DNA of 8,319 bases from Pseudooctadecabacter sp. (GTDB lineage Bacteria > Pseudomonadota > Alphaproteobacteria > Rhodobacterales > Rhodobacteraceae): the NCBI GenBank assembly GCA_020628265.1, contig JAHDFG010000088.1, positions 1 through 8,319 on the forward strand, read 5' to 3'. Position 1 is the stretch's first letter. Every line of letters begins with the position of its first letter. Of the stretch, positions 1 through 6,068 are shown piece by piece. The notes below the pieces were generated by a model. That model was not told the origin of the DNA. It was given only the letters and a program-made list of their open reading frames with translations, and searched no databases. The position numbers were made by a program, and so were the translations under genes.

Positions 1-34
1 CTGATCGAGGGGTTTGAAGCTCAGGCCGCCGCCT

Positions 35-412
35 TCAACTGGATCTGCCATCCGTATCGTCCTTTTCGTCGCCCACAAGCTGGGCGCTTTCAGTAGTGCC
101 GGCCTGCTTGGCCAGCTGGTCCCTTTGTATCTCTTTGGCGCTTCGCATCATGGTCTGGATGCCAGCCGCGAGGCCAAAGAAAATAAATATGATCATCAAC
201 CACGGAGAGGTGCCAAACAGCGCGTCCAGCCCGTAGCCGATCCCAAAGCCGATCCCGAGACCGGCAACCAGTTCGATCACCATCCGCCAGGCCATCTGTG
301 CCTGAGAGTAGTGTTCGTCCTGATGAGGGCGCCGTTCGTCCGTGCCTTTGGCCGCTGCGATCCGGTCCTCAAGTGCCTTCAGGCGGTCTGCGGATGGATC
401 GGGTTCGGACAC
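35..412 (-). CDS. atpI: AtpI/AtpZ-like F0F1 ATP synthase accessory membrane protein
   Basis: This is a small inner-membrane protein of the AtpI family, thought to help assemble or stabilise the F0 rotor ring of ATP synthase. The 125-residue product has a charged N-terminal part (about 1-40), then two hydrophobic helices at about 43-66 (Gly-rich, GLGIGFGIGYGLD) and 70-88 (PWLMIIFIFFGLAAG), and a hydrophilic charged C-terminus. This two-helix, Gly-rich layout is typical of the short alphaproteobacterial form. The start is GTG (complement of 410-412), supported by an AAGAGGG Shine-Dalgarno at 423-429 with a 10-base gap. In relatives this gene is first in the operon and is followed by atpB, atpE and atpF. 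Those would lie to the left of the window; bases 1-34 show no start of atpB. The family call is firm; the exact cellular role is inferred from the family. Confidence 0.88.
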   Translation of the reverse strand: MSEPDPSADRLKALEDRIAAAKGTDERRPHQDEHYSQAQMAWRMVIELVAGLGIGFGIGYGLDALFGTSPWLMIIFIFFGLAAGIQTMMRSAKEIQRDQLAKQAGTTESAQLVGDEKDDTDGRSS

Positions 413-571
413 GCGGAAAACGCCCTCTTAGGTTGGGGGTGGTTTAGGATTTGGGAGATTTAGAGTCAACGGGCAGATGGATCGTCTTATCTACCTGTTT
501 TATTTGAGTATTTTTGAACCAAAGACGGGCAAGTCGCGCGCAAAATGTCGCAGTGCGGCGAAATCCGTTAT
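413..571. promoter_or_regulatory. Divergent intergenic region between atpI and the ArsR gene
   Basis: No gene is supported here. Bases about 480-530 are clearly AT-richer than the surroundings, as expected where promoters sit, and the leftward atp transcript must start in or near this stretch. I could not pick a convincing -35/-10 pair for the minus strand. The ORFs that cross it are out of frame with any recognised protein. Confidence 0.35.
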
Positions 572-587
572 TCAACCATTTGGTTGA
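572..587. promoter_or_regulatory. Perfect palindrome, probable operator of the ArsR-family repressor
   Basis: TCAACCA (572-578), TT, TGGTTGA (581-587) form a perfect 7-bp inverted repeat whose centre lies about 40 bases before the repressor start at 619. Inverted repeats with a CAACCA...TGGTTG core are, from memory, common in front of ArsR regulators of the class often paired with SRPBCC-domain genes. The right arm overlaps a possible -35 element TTGACG (584-589), so bound repressor would block its own promoter. The autoregulation is inference; the palindrome is seen directly. Confidence 0.6.
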
Positions 588-618
588 CGTTTCGCGGCCT
601 TTGCGCCCAATAGGCGCT

Positions 619-942
619 ATGACGCCCCAGCTTGATACCGTCTTTGCCGCCCTTGCGGACCCGACCCGTCGCGCCATCCTTGCGATGTTGCTGGAGGACG
701 ATATGGCCGTGACGGATGTGGCGGAGCCGTTCGAGATGTCCTTGGCGGCGATCTCGAAACACTTGGGCGTTCTGACGGCGGCAGGCCTGATCTCTCAGGA
801 AAAGCGGGGCCGTGTGAAGTGGTGCAAGCTGGAACCGGACGCGATGCGTGAGGCCTCCGTCTGGATGCAGGGCTTTGGCCAGTTCGAGGCGATCAATCTG
901 GATGCGTTCGAGCGGTTCTTGGAGAACGAGCTGGATCCCTAG
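619..942 (+). CDS. ArsR-family winged-helix transcriptional repressor (orphan)
   Basis: This is a 107-residue ArsR/SmtB-type DNA-binding protein. The family signature ALADPTRRAIL lies at 11-21. The helix-turn-helix (VTDVAEPFEMSLAAISKHLGV) spans about 31-51, followed by the wing (AGLISQEKRGRVKWCKL). The C-terminal helix pair (about 74-104) resembles regulators usually found beside SRPBCC/AHSA1 genes rather than metal sensors. There is a single cysteine (C69) and no CxC or His-rich metal site, so metal sensing is unlikely. The reading frame is open upstream to 514, but homology begins at the ATG at 619. No Shine-Dalgarno is visible before it. A -35-like TTGACG at 584-589 would place transcription initiation close to the ATG, so a leaderless message is possible. 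No partner gene follows: the next genes read in the opposite direction. The family is certain; the ligand and targets are unknown. Confidence 0.85.
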   Translation: MTPQLDTVFAALADPTRRAILAMLLEDDMAVTDVAEPFEMSLAAISKHLGVLTAAGLISQEKRGRVKWCKLEPDAMREASVWMQGFGQFEAINLDAFERFLENELDP

Positions 943-1001
943 GCCGCGAAGCCGCCCAACAGGAGCGTGAAAACGATCAGGAAGACGGCGGAGAGTTTCA
1001 T
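939..1001 (-). CDS. Possible small hydrophobic membrane peptide (20 aa)
   Basis: The minus strand encodes ATG AAA ... TAG giving MKLSAVFLIVFTLLLGGFAA, a lysine near the N-terminus followed by one continuous hydrophobic helix and then a stop. An in-frame upstream ATG at 1010 would add MLT. It converges on the ArsR gene, and the two stop codons share the CTAG at 939-942. No strong Shine-Dalgarno is seen for either start, which lowers confidence. The composition is that of a single-pass membrane miniprotein, or of a signal peptide with nothing behind it. No function can be assigned. It could also be a chance ORF. Confidence 0.35.
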   Translation of the reverse strand: MKLSAVFLIVFTLLLGGFAA

Positions 1002-1115
1002 AGTCAACATTTTGGGCCCCGGGGTTACACAACAAGAATCGCCATCCATTGCGCTACTCTACGTGCGCCCGAAACATGGGTATTGAGGGAAAAGGGGCCC
1101 GGACTTCCCCCAAGG

Positions 1116-1994
1116 TCAATCCGCCCAGACCGCGGCCTCTTCTTTCAGGAATTTGAGGAAGGTCTGCACCTTGGTCGTGCGGTGCAGATCGACGTGGGTG
1201 ACGAGCCACAGGGCCGCCGACCAATTGTCCTGACTTGGGATGACCTCAACCAGTTCGGGGTGCAGTTTCAGTTCCGGCGAGGAGACAAAGCCGATGCCCG
1301 CCCCTGCCAGAATGCCATCGACCATCGCGCGGTTGTCAGTGGTCCGGTAGATGATGCGGCTGTGGGGCACATGTTCCAGCAGCCAACGGTTAAAGGGCGC
1401 GCGGCTTTCTTTGTTGTCGTGACCGACGAACCAGTGGTTGGTCAGATCGTCGGGCCCGTTCGGTTTCCCGTGTCGTTCAATGTAGGCCGGCGCGGCAACA
1501 AGATGGACCGACTGGGTGGTGAAGGGTTGCACGACGTTGTCCGGCTGGTCGGGCGCCACGCCTGCACGGATCGCGACGTGGGCCTCGCCATATTCAAGGC
1601 GGAACAAACGATCGCCCGTCAGGAAGCGGACTGTCACCTCGGGATGGGCCTGCTGGAATTTCGCCAGCACGGGCGCGATCATTGGCGAGAGCATGACCAG
1701 CGAGGTCACGACAAGGTCGCCGGACACGCCTTCGCCCTGCCCTTTGATCCGGCCAGCCAGTTGGGTGAACTGGTCGTCGGTGGCGGTCGCCACCTGCATC
1801 AGGTCCTGTCCGGCCTCGGTCGCGGTGTAGCCGCGGGCATGACGTTGAAAGAGCTTTACGCCCAGTCGTTCCTCAAGCGCGTCGATGTGCCGGATGACAG
1901 TGGCGTGGTGCACGCCCAGCGCATCTGCGGCCCCGCTCACGGTGCCGATACGGGCCACCTGAAACGCCGTCCGAATTTCATCCCAGTTGTCCAT
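1116..1994 (-). CDS. LysR-type transcriptional regulator
   Basis: This 292-residue LysR-family regulator likely controls the divergent azoreductase gene. The N-terminal winged helix-turn-helix spans about 8-63 (AARG-type pattern GTVSGAADALGVHHATVIRHI, then LEERLGVKLFQR), followed by a linker helix. The effector-binding domain spans about 90-285 and contains GDLVVTSLVMLSP and GAGIGFVSSPEL. Translation most probably starts at the ATG at 1994, which has AAGGGA about 7 bases upstream; an in-frame ATG at 2021 would add nine residues (MHIRRRDDH) before the domain and lacks this support. The length is normal for the family. The inducer cannot be read from sequence; electrophiles or quinones would fit the neighbour but that is inference. 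The gene ends only about 115 bases from the small peptide ORF, on the same strand. Confidence 0.9.
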   Translation of the reverse strand: MDNWDEIRTAFQVARIGTVSGAADALGVHHATVIRHIDALEERLGVKLFQRHARGYTATEAGQDLMQVATATDDQFTQLAGRIKGQGEGVSGDLVVTSLVMLSPMIAPVLAKFQQAHPEVTVRFLTGDRLFRLEYGEAHVAIRAGVAPDQPDNVVQPFTTQSVHLVAAPAYIERHGKPNGPDDLTNHWFVGHDNKESRAPFNRWLLEHVPHSRIIYRTTDNRAMVDGILAGAGIGFVSSPELKLHPELVEVIPSQDNWSAALWLVTHVDLHRTTKVQTFLKFLKEEAAVWAD

Positions 1995-2111
1995 GTGGTC
2001 GTCCCTTCGCCGGATGTGCAATTGTGAACACGAGCTGTTGAAACCGGACTATAGTGTTTGATTTCGCCAATACCATATCCCTGTCATCACACCCTCTTGA
2101 GGACACATGAC
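1995..2111. promoter_or_regulatory. Divergent promoter region between the LysR gene and azoR
   Basis: The 117 bases between the divergent starts should carry both promoters and the LysR binding sites. Visible elements are an interrupted inverted repeat AACA-CGAGC-TGTT (2027-2039), a TATAGT hexamer at 2050-2055 that could serve as -10 for azoR, and the azoR Shine-Dalgarno TTGAGGA (2097-2103). No matching -35 was found at proper spacing, so the individual boxes are weak calls. Confidence 0.4.
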
Positions 2112-2651
2112 ATGACAAACATCCTGCACATTGATGCATCCGCCAATCTGACCACCAGCACCTCCCGCGCGGCATCGGCACAAGTGGTCGCCGACCTTGG
2201 TGGCACAGTCACCCGCCGCGATCTGGCCAAAGACCCCCTGCCCCAGATCGACGGCGCATGGGCAGACGCCCGCCTGACCGACCCTACGACCCGCAGCCAA
2301 GAGGACAAGGACCGTCTGGCCCTGTCGGACACGCTGATCGCTGAACTGCAAGCCGCGGACACCCTCGTCATCGGCGCACCGATCTACAACTTCGCGGCCC
2401 CTGCGTCGCTGAAAGCATGGATGGACCTTGTGGCCCGCCCCGGCGTGACGTTCCGCTACACCCAAGACGGCCCCGAGGGCCTGCTGACCGGCAAAAAGGC
2501 TATCGTCACGGTTGCCTCGGGCGGTGTGCCGGTCGGGTCGGACCTTGATTACCTTTCAAGTCACTTGCGGTTCTTCCTTGGCTTCATCGGCATCTCGGAC
2601 GTCGAAATTCACGCCGCCAAAGATGTGATTGCCCAGATCGCCGCTGAATAG
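2112..2651 (+). CDS. azoR: FMN-dependent NADH-azoreductase (NAD(P)H-quinone oxidoreductase family)
   Basis: This is a cytosolic flavodoxin-like oxidoreductase that reduces quinones and azo compounds with NADH, giving two-electron quinone detoxification. The 179-residue product matches the AzoR/AcpD family from end to end: the N-terminal strand and phosphate loop ILHIDAS...TSTSRAAS (4-23), the flavin-contact loop APIYNFAAPASLKAWMD (89-105), and the signature GVTFRYTQDGPEGLLTGKKA (111-130) followed by FFLGFIGISDVEI. The ATG at 2112 has TTGAGGA 8 bases upstream. The C-terminus is about 20 residues shorter than E. coli AzoR (201 aa from memory): the stretch between the FIGI-DV strand and the last helix is reduced, but no frameshift is seen. 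It is probably activated by the adjacent LysR regulator. Confidence 0.9.
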   Translation: MTNILHIDASANLTTSTSRAASAQVVADLGGTVTRRDLAKDPLPQIDGAWADARLTDPTTRSQEDKDRLALSDTLIAELQAADTLVIGAPIYNFAAPASLKAWMDLVARPGVTFRYTQDGPEGLLTGKKAIVTVASGGVPVGSDLDYLSSHLRFFLGFIGISDVEIHAAKDVIAQIAAE

Positions 2652-2668
2652 GCCGCTGATTGCCCCCC

Positions 2669-2696
2669 CATGGGCCGCGTTTGGATGCGGCCCATG
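2669..2696 (+). terminator. Hairpin after azoR, terminator-like without a T-run
   Basis: CATGGGCCGC (2669-2678) and GCGGCCCATG (2687-2696) pair perfectly over 10 bp with an 8-base loop, starting 17 bases after the azoR stop codon. No T tract follows, so it may act as an RNA 3'-end stabiliser or a Rho-aided end rather than a classical intrinsic terminator. Confidence 0.45.
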
Positions 2697-2938
2697 ACCG
2701 TCTCCCAGCCCCACCACGACATGCTGATACTGGAATATGTGCCGTGGGCGCTGCTGGCCAGCCTATTGGGCTTCATGTCGCCAAGGACACGCCGAAGTTG
2801 GGATCGCTCTTGTACCAGATCAACGGTGGCATGGACGCAGGCCACCATAGGTTCCTCCCCACCAACGCAAAACTGGACGCAACCACCGAGGCCGCCGAAA
2901 CGATCAACGCTTGGCTTGACCAAGTCCGACAGACGTAA
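2697..2938 (+). pseudogene. Unrecognised coding-like fragment, possible gene remnant
   Basis: Two overlapping plus-strand frames look protein-like in succession. One reads VSQPHHDMLILEYVPWALL and ASLLGFMS at about 2700-2780. The other reads DTPKLGSLLYQINGGMDAGH and HRFLPTNAKLD and EAAETINAWLDQVR to a stop at 2936-2938. The second frame has GC-rich third positions and a plausible helical C-terminus, but its only long-form starts (TTG at 2660) lie inside or before the azoR hairpin and have no Shine-Dalgarno. This fits a decayed gene with a frameshift near 2780, but a short real gene or chance cannot be excluded. I do not recognise the family. Confidence 0.25.
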
Positions 2939-3003
2939 AGCACCCGCGCAACGGCCTTGCCCGCTTGACTCGACGGGGTTGCAGGCCTAAACGCCCCCTA
3001 TAT

Positions 3004-3025
3004 CCGGACAGCCCAAGCCGTCCGG
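3004..3025. repeat. Inverted repeat, hairpin 1 of 3 upstream of ffh
   Basis: CCGGAC (3004-3009) and GTCCGG (3020-3025) form a 6-bp stem with a 10-base loop. It is immediately followed by the next hairpin with no gap. Confidence 0.45.
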
Positions 3026-3042
3026 TCCTTATTTGATAAGGA
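3026..3042. repeat. Inverted repeat, hairpin 2 of 3 upstream of ffh
   Basis: TCCTTAT (3026-3032) and ATAAGGA (3036-3042) are perfect inverted arms around TTG. The AT-rich stem stands out in this GC-rich stretch. A shorter 5-bp stem would leave a 7-base loop, which resembles a tRNA T-arm in size but not in loop sequence. Confidence 0.45.
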
Positions 3043-3046
3043 TCGC

Positions 3047-3082
3047 CCCCCGTCAGCGCGTCGCGCCCACGGGGGCCATTTT
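3047..3082 (+). terminator. Probable intrinsic terminator upstream of ffh
   Basis: CCCCCGT (3047-3053) pairs with ACGGGGG (3069-3075) across a 15-base GC-rich loop that can itself fold. It is followed by CCATTTTGG, with TTTT at 3079-3082. It is placed between the azoR region and the ffh promoter, where a rightward terminator would insulate the ffh operon. The T-run is short. Confidence 0.5.
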
Positions 3083-3093
3083 GGTTGGGCGTT

Positions 3094-3121
3094 TTGGGTT
3101 TGAACCGTTCGTTCCTATATG
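3094..3121 (+). promoter_or_regulatory. Candidate promoter for the ffh operon
   Basis: TTGGGT (3094-3099) and TATATG (3116-3121) are spaced by 16 bases, just after the terminator-like hairpin and about 38 bases before the ffh start. A TTGAAC hexamer at 3100-3105 also exists but is too close to the -10. The match to a housekeeping promoter is only moderate. Confidence 0.3.
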
Positions 3122-3158
3122 GTGCGGACAAACGGCAACGACGCGAAAGGACGCGCCC

Positions 3159-4664
3159 ATGTTTGAGAACCTGTCAGAACGCCTTGGCGGCGTCTTCGAC
3201 CGCCTCACCAAGCAGGGTGCGCTGTCCGAGGATGACGTCAAGACCGCCCTGCGGGAGGTCCGCGTCGCCCTGCTTGAGGCCGACGTTTCCCTGCCTGTGG
3301 CCCGCGATTTCGTCAAAGCCGTGGCCGAGAAGGCCACCGGTCAGTCGGTCACCAAGTCGGTGACGCCGGGCCAGCAGGTCGTGAAGATCGTTCACGATGA
3401 ATTGGTCCACGTGCTGGCCGGTGACGGCGGCGACGGGACCCTGAAAATCGACAACCCGCCCGCACCGATCCTGATGGTCGGCCTGCAGGGTGGTGGTAAG
3501 ACAACGACGACCGCCAAGCTTGCCAAGCGCATGAAAGAGCGGGACGGCAAAAAGGTTCTGATGGCCTCGCTCGACGTGAACCGTCCGGCGGCGATGGAAC
3601 AGCTGCAGATTTTGGGCGTGCAGATCGGCGTGGACACCCTGCCGATTGTGAAAGGTGAGGACCCGGTCGCCATCGCCAAACGCGCCAAGACGCAAGCCAG
3701 CCTTGGTGGCTATGACGTCTATATGCTCGACACCGCAGGGCGCTTGTCCATCGACGAAGAGCTGATGCAACAGGTCGAAGCCGTCCGCGACGTGGCCAAC
3801 CCGCGCGAGACGCTTTTGGTGGTTGATGGCCTGACCGGTCAGGACGCTGTCCACACGGCAGAAAACTTCGACGAACGCATCGGCATTTCCGGCGTGGTCC
3901 TGACCCGTATGGACGGTGACGGACGCGGCGGTGCGGCGCTGTCGATGCGTGCCGTTACGGGCCGCCCGATCCGCTACGTCGGTCTGGGCGAGAAGATGGA
4001 CCAGCTGGAGGAGTTCCACGCCGAACGTGTGGCGGGCCGGATCCTTGGCATGGGCGACATCGTCTCCCTCGTCGAAAAGGCGCAGGAAACCATCGAGGCC
4101 GAACAGGCCGAACGCATGATGAAGCGGTTCCAGAAGGGCCGGTTCAACATGAACGACATGAAGATGCAGCTTGAGCAGATGATGAAGATGGGCGGCATGG
4201 AAGGCATGATGGGCATGATGCCCGGCATGAAGAAAGCCGCCAAAGCCATCGAAGAAAGCGGCATGGATGACAGCATCTTCAAACGTCAGATCGCGCTGAT
4301 CAATTCGATGACCAAGAAAGAACGCGCCAATCCGCAGTTGCTGCAGGCCTCCCGCAAAAAGCGGATCGCGGCGGGTGCAGGTCTGGAAGTGCGCGAGTTG
4401 AACCAGCTTCTGAAGATGCACCGGCAGATGTCCGACATGATGAAGAAGATGGGCAAGATGGGCAAAGGCGGGATGCTGAAGCAGGCCATGAAAGGCATGT
4501 TCGGCAAGGGCGGAATGCCTGACATGAATGACCCAGCCGCTATGGAAGAAGCTGCCAAGCAGCTGGGTGCAAAAATGCCCAGCGGTGGCATGGGCGGTCT
4601 GCCCGGTCTGGGCGGTGGTGCGGCCTTGCCTCCGGGCCTCAGCGGATTTGGGAAAAAGAAATGA
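3159..4664 (+). CDS. ffh: Signal recognition particle GTPase Ffh (SRP54)
   Basis: This is the protein subunit of the signal recognition particle. It binds 4.5S RNA and signal sequences of nascent membrane proteins and delivers ribosomes to FtsY at the membrane. The 501-residue product has the N domain (about 1-95, with ALLEADVSLPVARDF), then the NG GTPase: P-loop GLQGGGKTTT (108-117), DTAGR (191-195), TRMDGDGRGG (249-258) and GLGEK (275-279). The Met-rich M domain (about 300-435) contains the SRP-RNA-binding motif INSMTKKERANP...SRKKRIAAGAG (381-408). A Gly/Met/Pro-rich tail ends in KKK, longer than in E. coli (453 aa) but usual in alphaproteobacteria. The ATG at 3159 has AAAGGA 7 bases upstream; the upstream in-frame extension is not part of the family. 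The stop overlaps the next start by four bases, so translation is coupled to the YeeE gene. Confidence 0.98.
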   Translation: MFENLSERLGGVFDRLTKQGALSEDDVKTALREVRVALLEADVSLPVARDFVKAVAEKATGQSVTKSVTPGQQVVKIVHDELVHVLAGDGGDGTLKIDNPPAPILMVGLQGGGKTTTTAKLAKRMKERDGKKVLMASLDVNRPAAMEQLQILGVQIGVDTLPIVKGEDPVAIAKRAKTQASLGGYDVYMLDTAGRLSIDEELMQQVEAVRDVANPRETLLVVDGLTGQDAVHTAENFDERIGISGVVLTRMDGDGRGGAALSMRAVTGRPIRYVGLGEKMDQLEEFHAERVAGRILGMGDIVSLVEKAQETIEAEQAERMMKRFQKGRFNMNDMKMQLEQMMKMGGMEGMMGMMPGMKKAAKAIEESGMDDSIFKRQIALINSMTKKERANPQLLQASRKKRIAAGAGLEVRELNQLLKMHRQMSDMMKKMGKMGKGGMLKQAMKGMFGKGGMPDMNDPAAMEEAAKQLGAKMPSGGMGGLPGLGGGAALPPGLSGFGKKK

Positions 4665-5086
4665 TGATCCCTACTGAATGGATAATGGGCCTGATTGGCG
4701 GGCTGATGATTGGGGCCGCGGCGGCCATGTATCTGCTGATCAACGGCCGGATCATGGGCGCGTCAGGCATTCTGGGCGGTATCGTTGATGCGACCGGCCC
4801 CACCTGGGAAAAGGCGTTCTTTATTGCCGGACTGATCCTTGCGCCGCTGGGCTATGGTCTGGCCTTCGGGTTTCCCGCCACGAACCTGACATCCAACCCC
4901 GCGCTGCTTATTGCCGCCGGCCTGCTTGTTGGCATCGGCACGCGCATGGCCAACGGCTGTACATCGGGCCACGGGGTCTGCGGGATTTCGCGGTTCTCGG
5001 TGCGCGGGATCACGGCCACGGTCGCCTATTTGCTGGCGGGCTTCATCGCCATGTATGTGGGCCGCCACATGTTGGGGGTCTGGTGA
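4661..5086 (+). CDS. YeeE/YedE-family membrane half-transporter, first subunit
   Basis: This 141-residue integral membrane protein of the YeeE/YedE (sulf_transp, DUF395) family is thought to move thiosulfate or another sulfur compound. About four hydrophobic segments are visible (about 8-28, 52-72, 79-95, 116-138). The family signature RMANGCTSGHGVCGISRFS lies at 95-113 and carries two cysteines, C100 and C107, in the conserved positions. Structural work on the fused relative TsuA attributes sulfur-substrate passage to conserved cysteines, so these residues are likely functional. The ATG at 4661 overlaps the ffh stop (ATGA); only a weak GGGAAAAAGAA precedes it. It pairs with the next gene, which supplies the second half. 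Substrate assignment is by family only. Confidence 0.85.
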   Translation: MMIPTEWIMGLIGGLMIGAAAAMYLLINGRIMGASGILGGIVDATGPTWEKAFFIAGLILAPLGYGLAFGFPATNLTSNPALLIAAGLLVGIGTRMANGCTSGHGVCGISRFSVRGITATVAYLLAGFIAMYVGRHMLGVW

Positions 5087-5514
5087 TGCGCGGGCTATTT
5101 GCATTGCTGGCCGGTGCGTTGTTTGGCGCAGGCCTGACCGTGTCGGGGATGACCGATACAGCCAAGGTTCAGGGCTGGCTTGACCTCTTTGGCGATTGGG
5201 ACCCGACACTGGCGTTCGTGCTGGGCGGAGCGATCCTCCCGATGCTGGTCGCATGGCGCGTGGCTGCACGCCGCGAGCGCGCTGTTCTGGGCACAGCCAT
5301 TCCCGCCCCGTCCGAGCCTGTCATTGACCGCCGGTTGATCGTTGGATCGGCGCTTTTCGGTGTTGGTTGGGCCGTAGCCGGCCTGTGCCCTGGACCTGCC
5401 ATGGCCGTGCTGAGCTACGGCGGTGGTGACGCGCTCTTGTTCTTTGGCGCAATGGCCGTGGGCATGCTTGGCAACCGCTTGTTCGTATCGCCTGCAAAGG
5501 CAGCAGCCACATGA
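5086..5514 (+). CDS. YeeE/YedE-family membrane half-transporter, second subunit (DUF6691-like)
   Basis: This 142-residue membrane protein complements the preceding subunit. It begins with a hydrophobic helix MRGLFALLAGALFGAGLTVS and the conserved SGMTDTAKVQGWLDLFG (20-36), and later carries GWAVAGLCPGPAM (94-106) with a conserved cysteine, C101. About four transmembrane segments are seen. The ATG at 5086 overlaps the previous stop by one base (TGATG); a GTG three bases earlier is an alternative. Split pairs of this type are common in proteobacteria, often near sulfur-oxidation or ArsR/BigR-type regulators. Here the pair is instead inserted behind ffh, in an operon of translation genes. The family call is strong; the substrate is inferred. 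Confidence 0.85.
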   Translation: MRGLFALLAGALFGAGLTVSGMTDTAKVQGWLDLFGDWDPTLAFVLGGAILPMLVAWRVAARRERAVLGTAIPAPSEPVIDRRLIVGSALFGVGWAVAGLCPGPAMAVLSYGGGDALLFFGAMAVGMLGNRLFVSPAKAAAT

Positions 5515-6068
5515 CCCAGACCTATACCATCCCCACCCTTCAGACCGAACGTCTGACCCTGCGCGCGCCGCGGGTCGAGGATTTCGATCTGTTCAAGGAC
5601 TTCGCCCTGTCGGACCGCACACAGTTCATTGGCGGTCCGTTCGACATCAAGGACGCGAACCGGATGTGGGGCAATCTGGCAGGTATGTGGGTGCTGCGCG
5701 GCTACGGGTCGTTTGTGGCCTGCTTGTCCGATGGGACACCCGTGGGGTCCTTGGGCTGCTGGCACCCGATCATCTGGCCCGAGCATGAATTCGGCTGGAC
5801 GCTTTGGTCTCCTGATTACGAAGGCAAAGGCTATGTGACCGAGGCCCTCCGCACGATCATACCGTGGGCATGGGATGTAATGGGGGTGGACACGGCCGTG
5901 TCCTACATCGACGCCTCAAACACCGCCTCTGCCAATGTCGCCAAAGCGCTGGGCGCTGTCTTCGATCCGAAAGCGACGGAAGACCTCAACGGGCCGGACT
6001 CGCTGTTCTATGACCCCGACGAAGAGGACGTCCTCGTCTACCGCCACACCAAAGGGAGACTGCAATGA
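5511..6068 (+). CDS. GNAT-family N-acetyltransferase (RimJ/RimL-like)
   Basis: This 185-residue acetyltransferase of the RimJ/RimL-type GNAT branch transfers an acetyl group from acetyl-CoA to an amine of an unknown acceptor. It opens with the typical LQTERLTLRAPRVEDFDLF (10-28). The beta-strand pair SFVACLSDGTPVGSLGC (67-83) is followed by the acetyl-CoA pyrophosphate loop SPDYEGKGYVTEAL (100-113), and then the motif DASNTASANVAKALGA (134-149). The length is normal. The ATG overlaps the previous stop by four bases, and its own stop overlaps the chorismate mutase start by four. Sitting before rpsP it could modify a ribosomal protein, but the context alone does not show this; small-molecule acceptors are equally possible. 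Confidence 0.88.
   Translation: MTQTYTIPTLQTERLTLRAPRVEDFDLFKDFALSDRTQFIGGPFDIKDANRMWGNLAGMWVLRGYGSFVACLSDGTPVGSLGCWHPIIWPEHEFGWTLWSPDYEGKGYVTEALRTIIPWAWDVMGVDTAVSYIDASNTASANVAKALGAVFDPKATEDLNGPDSLFYDPDEEDVLVYRHTKGRLQ

Noticed and set aside
568..1035. Minus-strand frame opposite the ArsR gene
   Set aside because: It is a shadow of a recognised regulator; only the separate 20-residue peptide frame at 939-1001 looked worth keeping.
1083..1113. Imperfect inverted repeat (TTGAGGGAA and TTCCCCCAA) after the LysR stop
   Set aside because: It has one mismatch, a long loop and no T-run on the minus strand, so it is too weak to call a terminator.
1083..2027. Long plus-strand frame opposite the LysR gene
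   Set aside because: The minus strand has complete LysR domain structure and a good ribosome binding site; the plus frame has no recognisable motif.
3004..3046. Resemblance to the 3' part of a tRNA (short stem with 7-base loop followed by GGATCGCC)
   Set aside because: The loop lacks the TTCRA pattern, no matching 5' acceptor strand or anticodon arm was found upstream, and the paired arms are better explained as simple hairpins.
3174..4421. Long open frame on the minus strand opposite ffh
   Set aside because: It is His/Gln/Asp-rich antisense reading of a clear Ffh gene in GC-rich DNA; no domain or start signal supports it.
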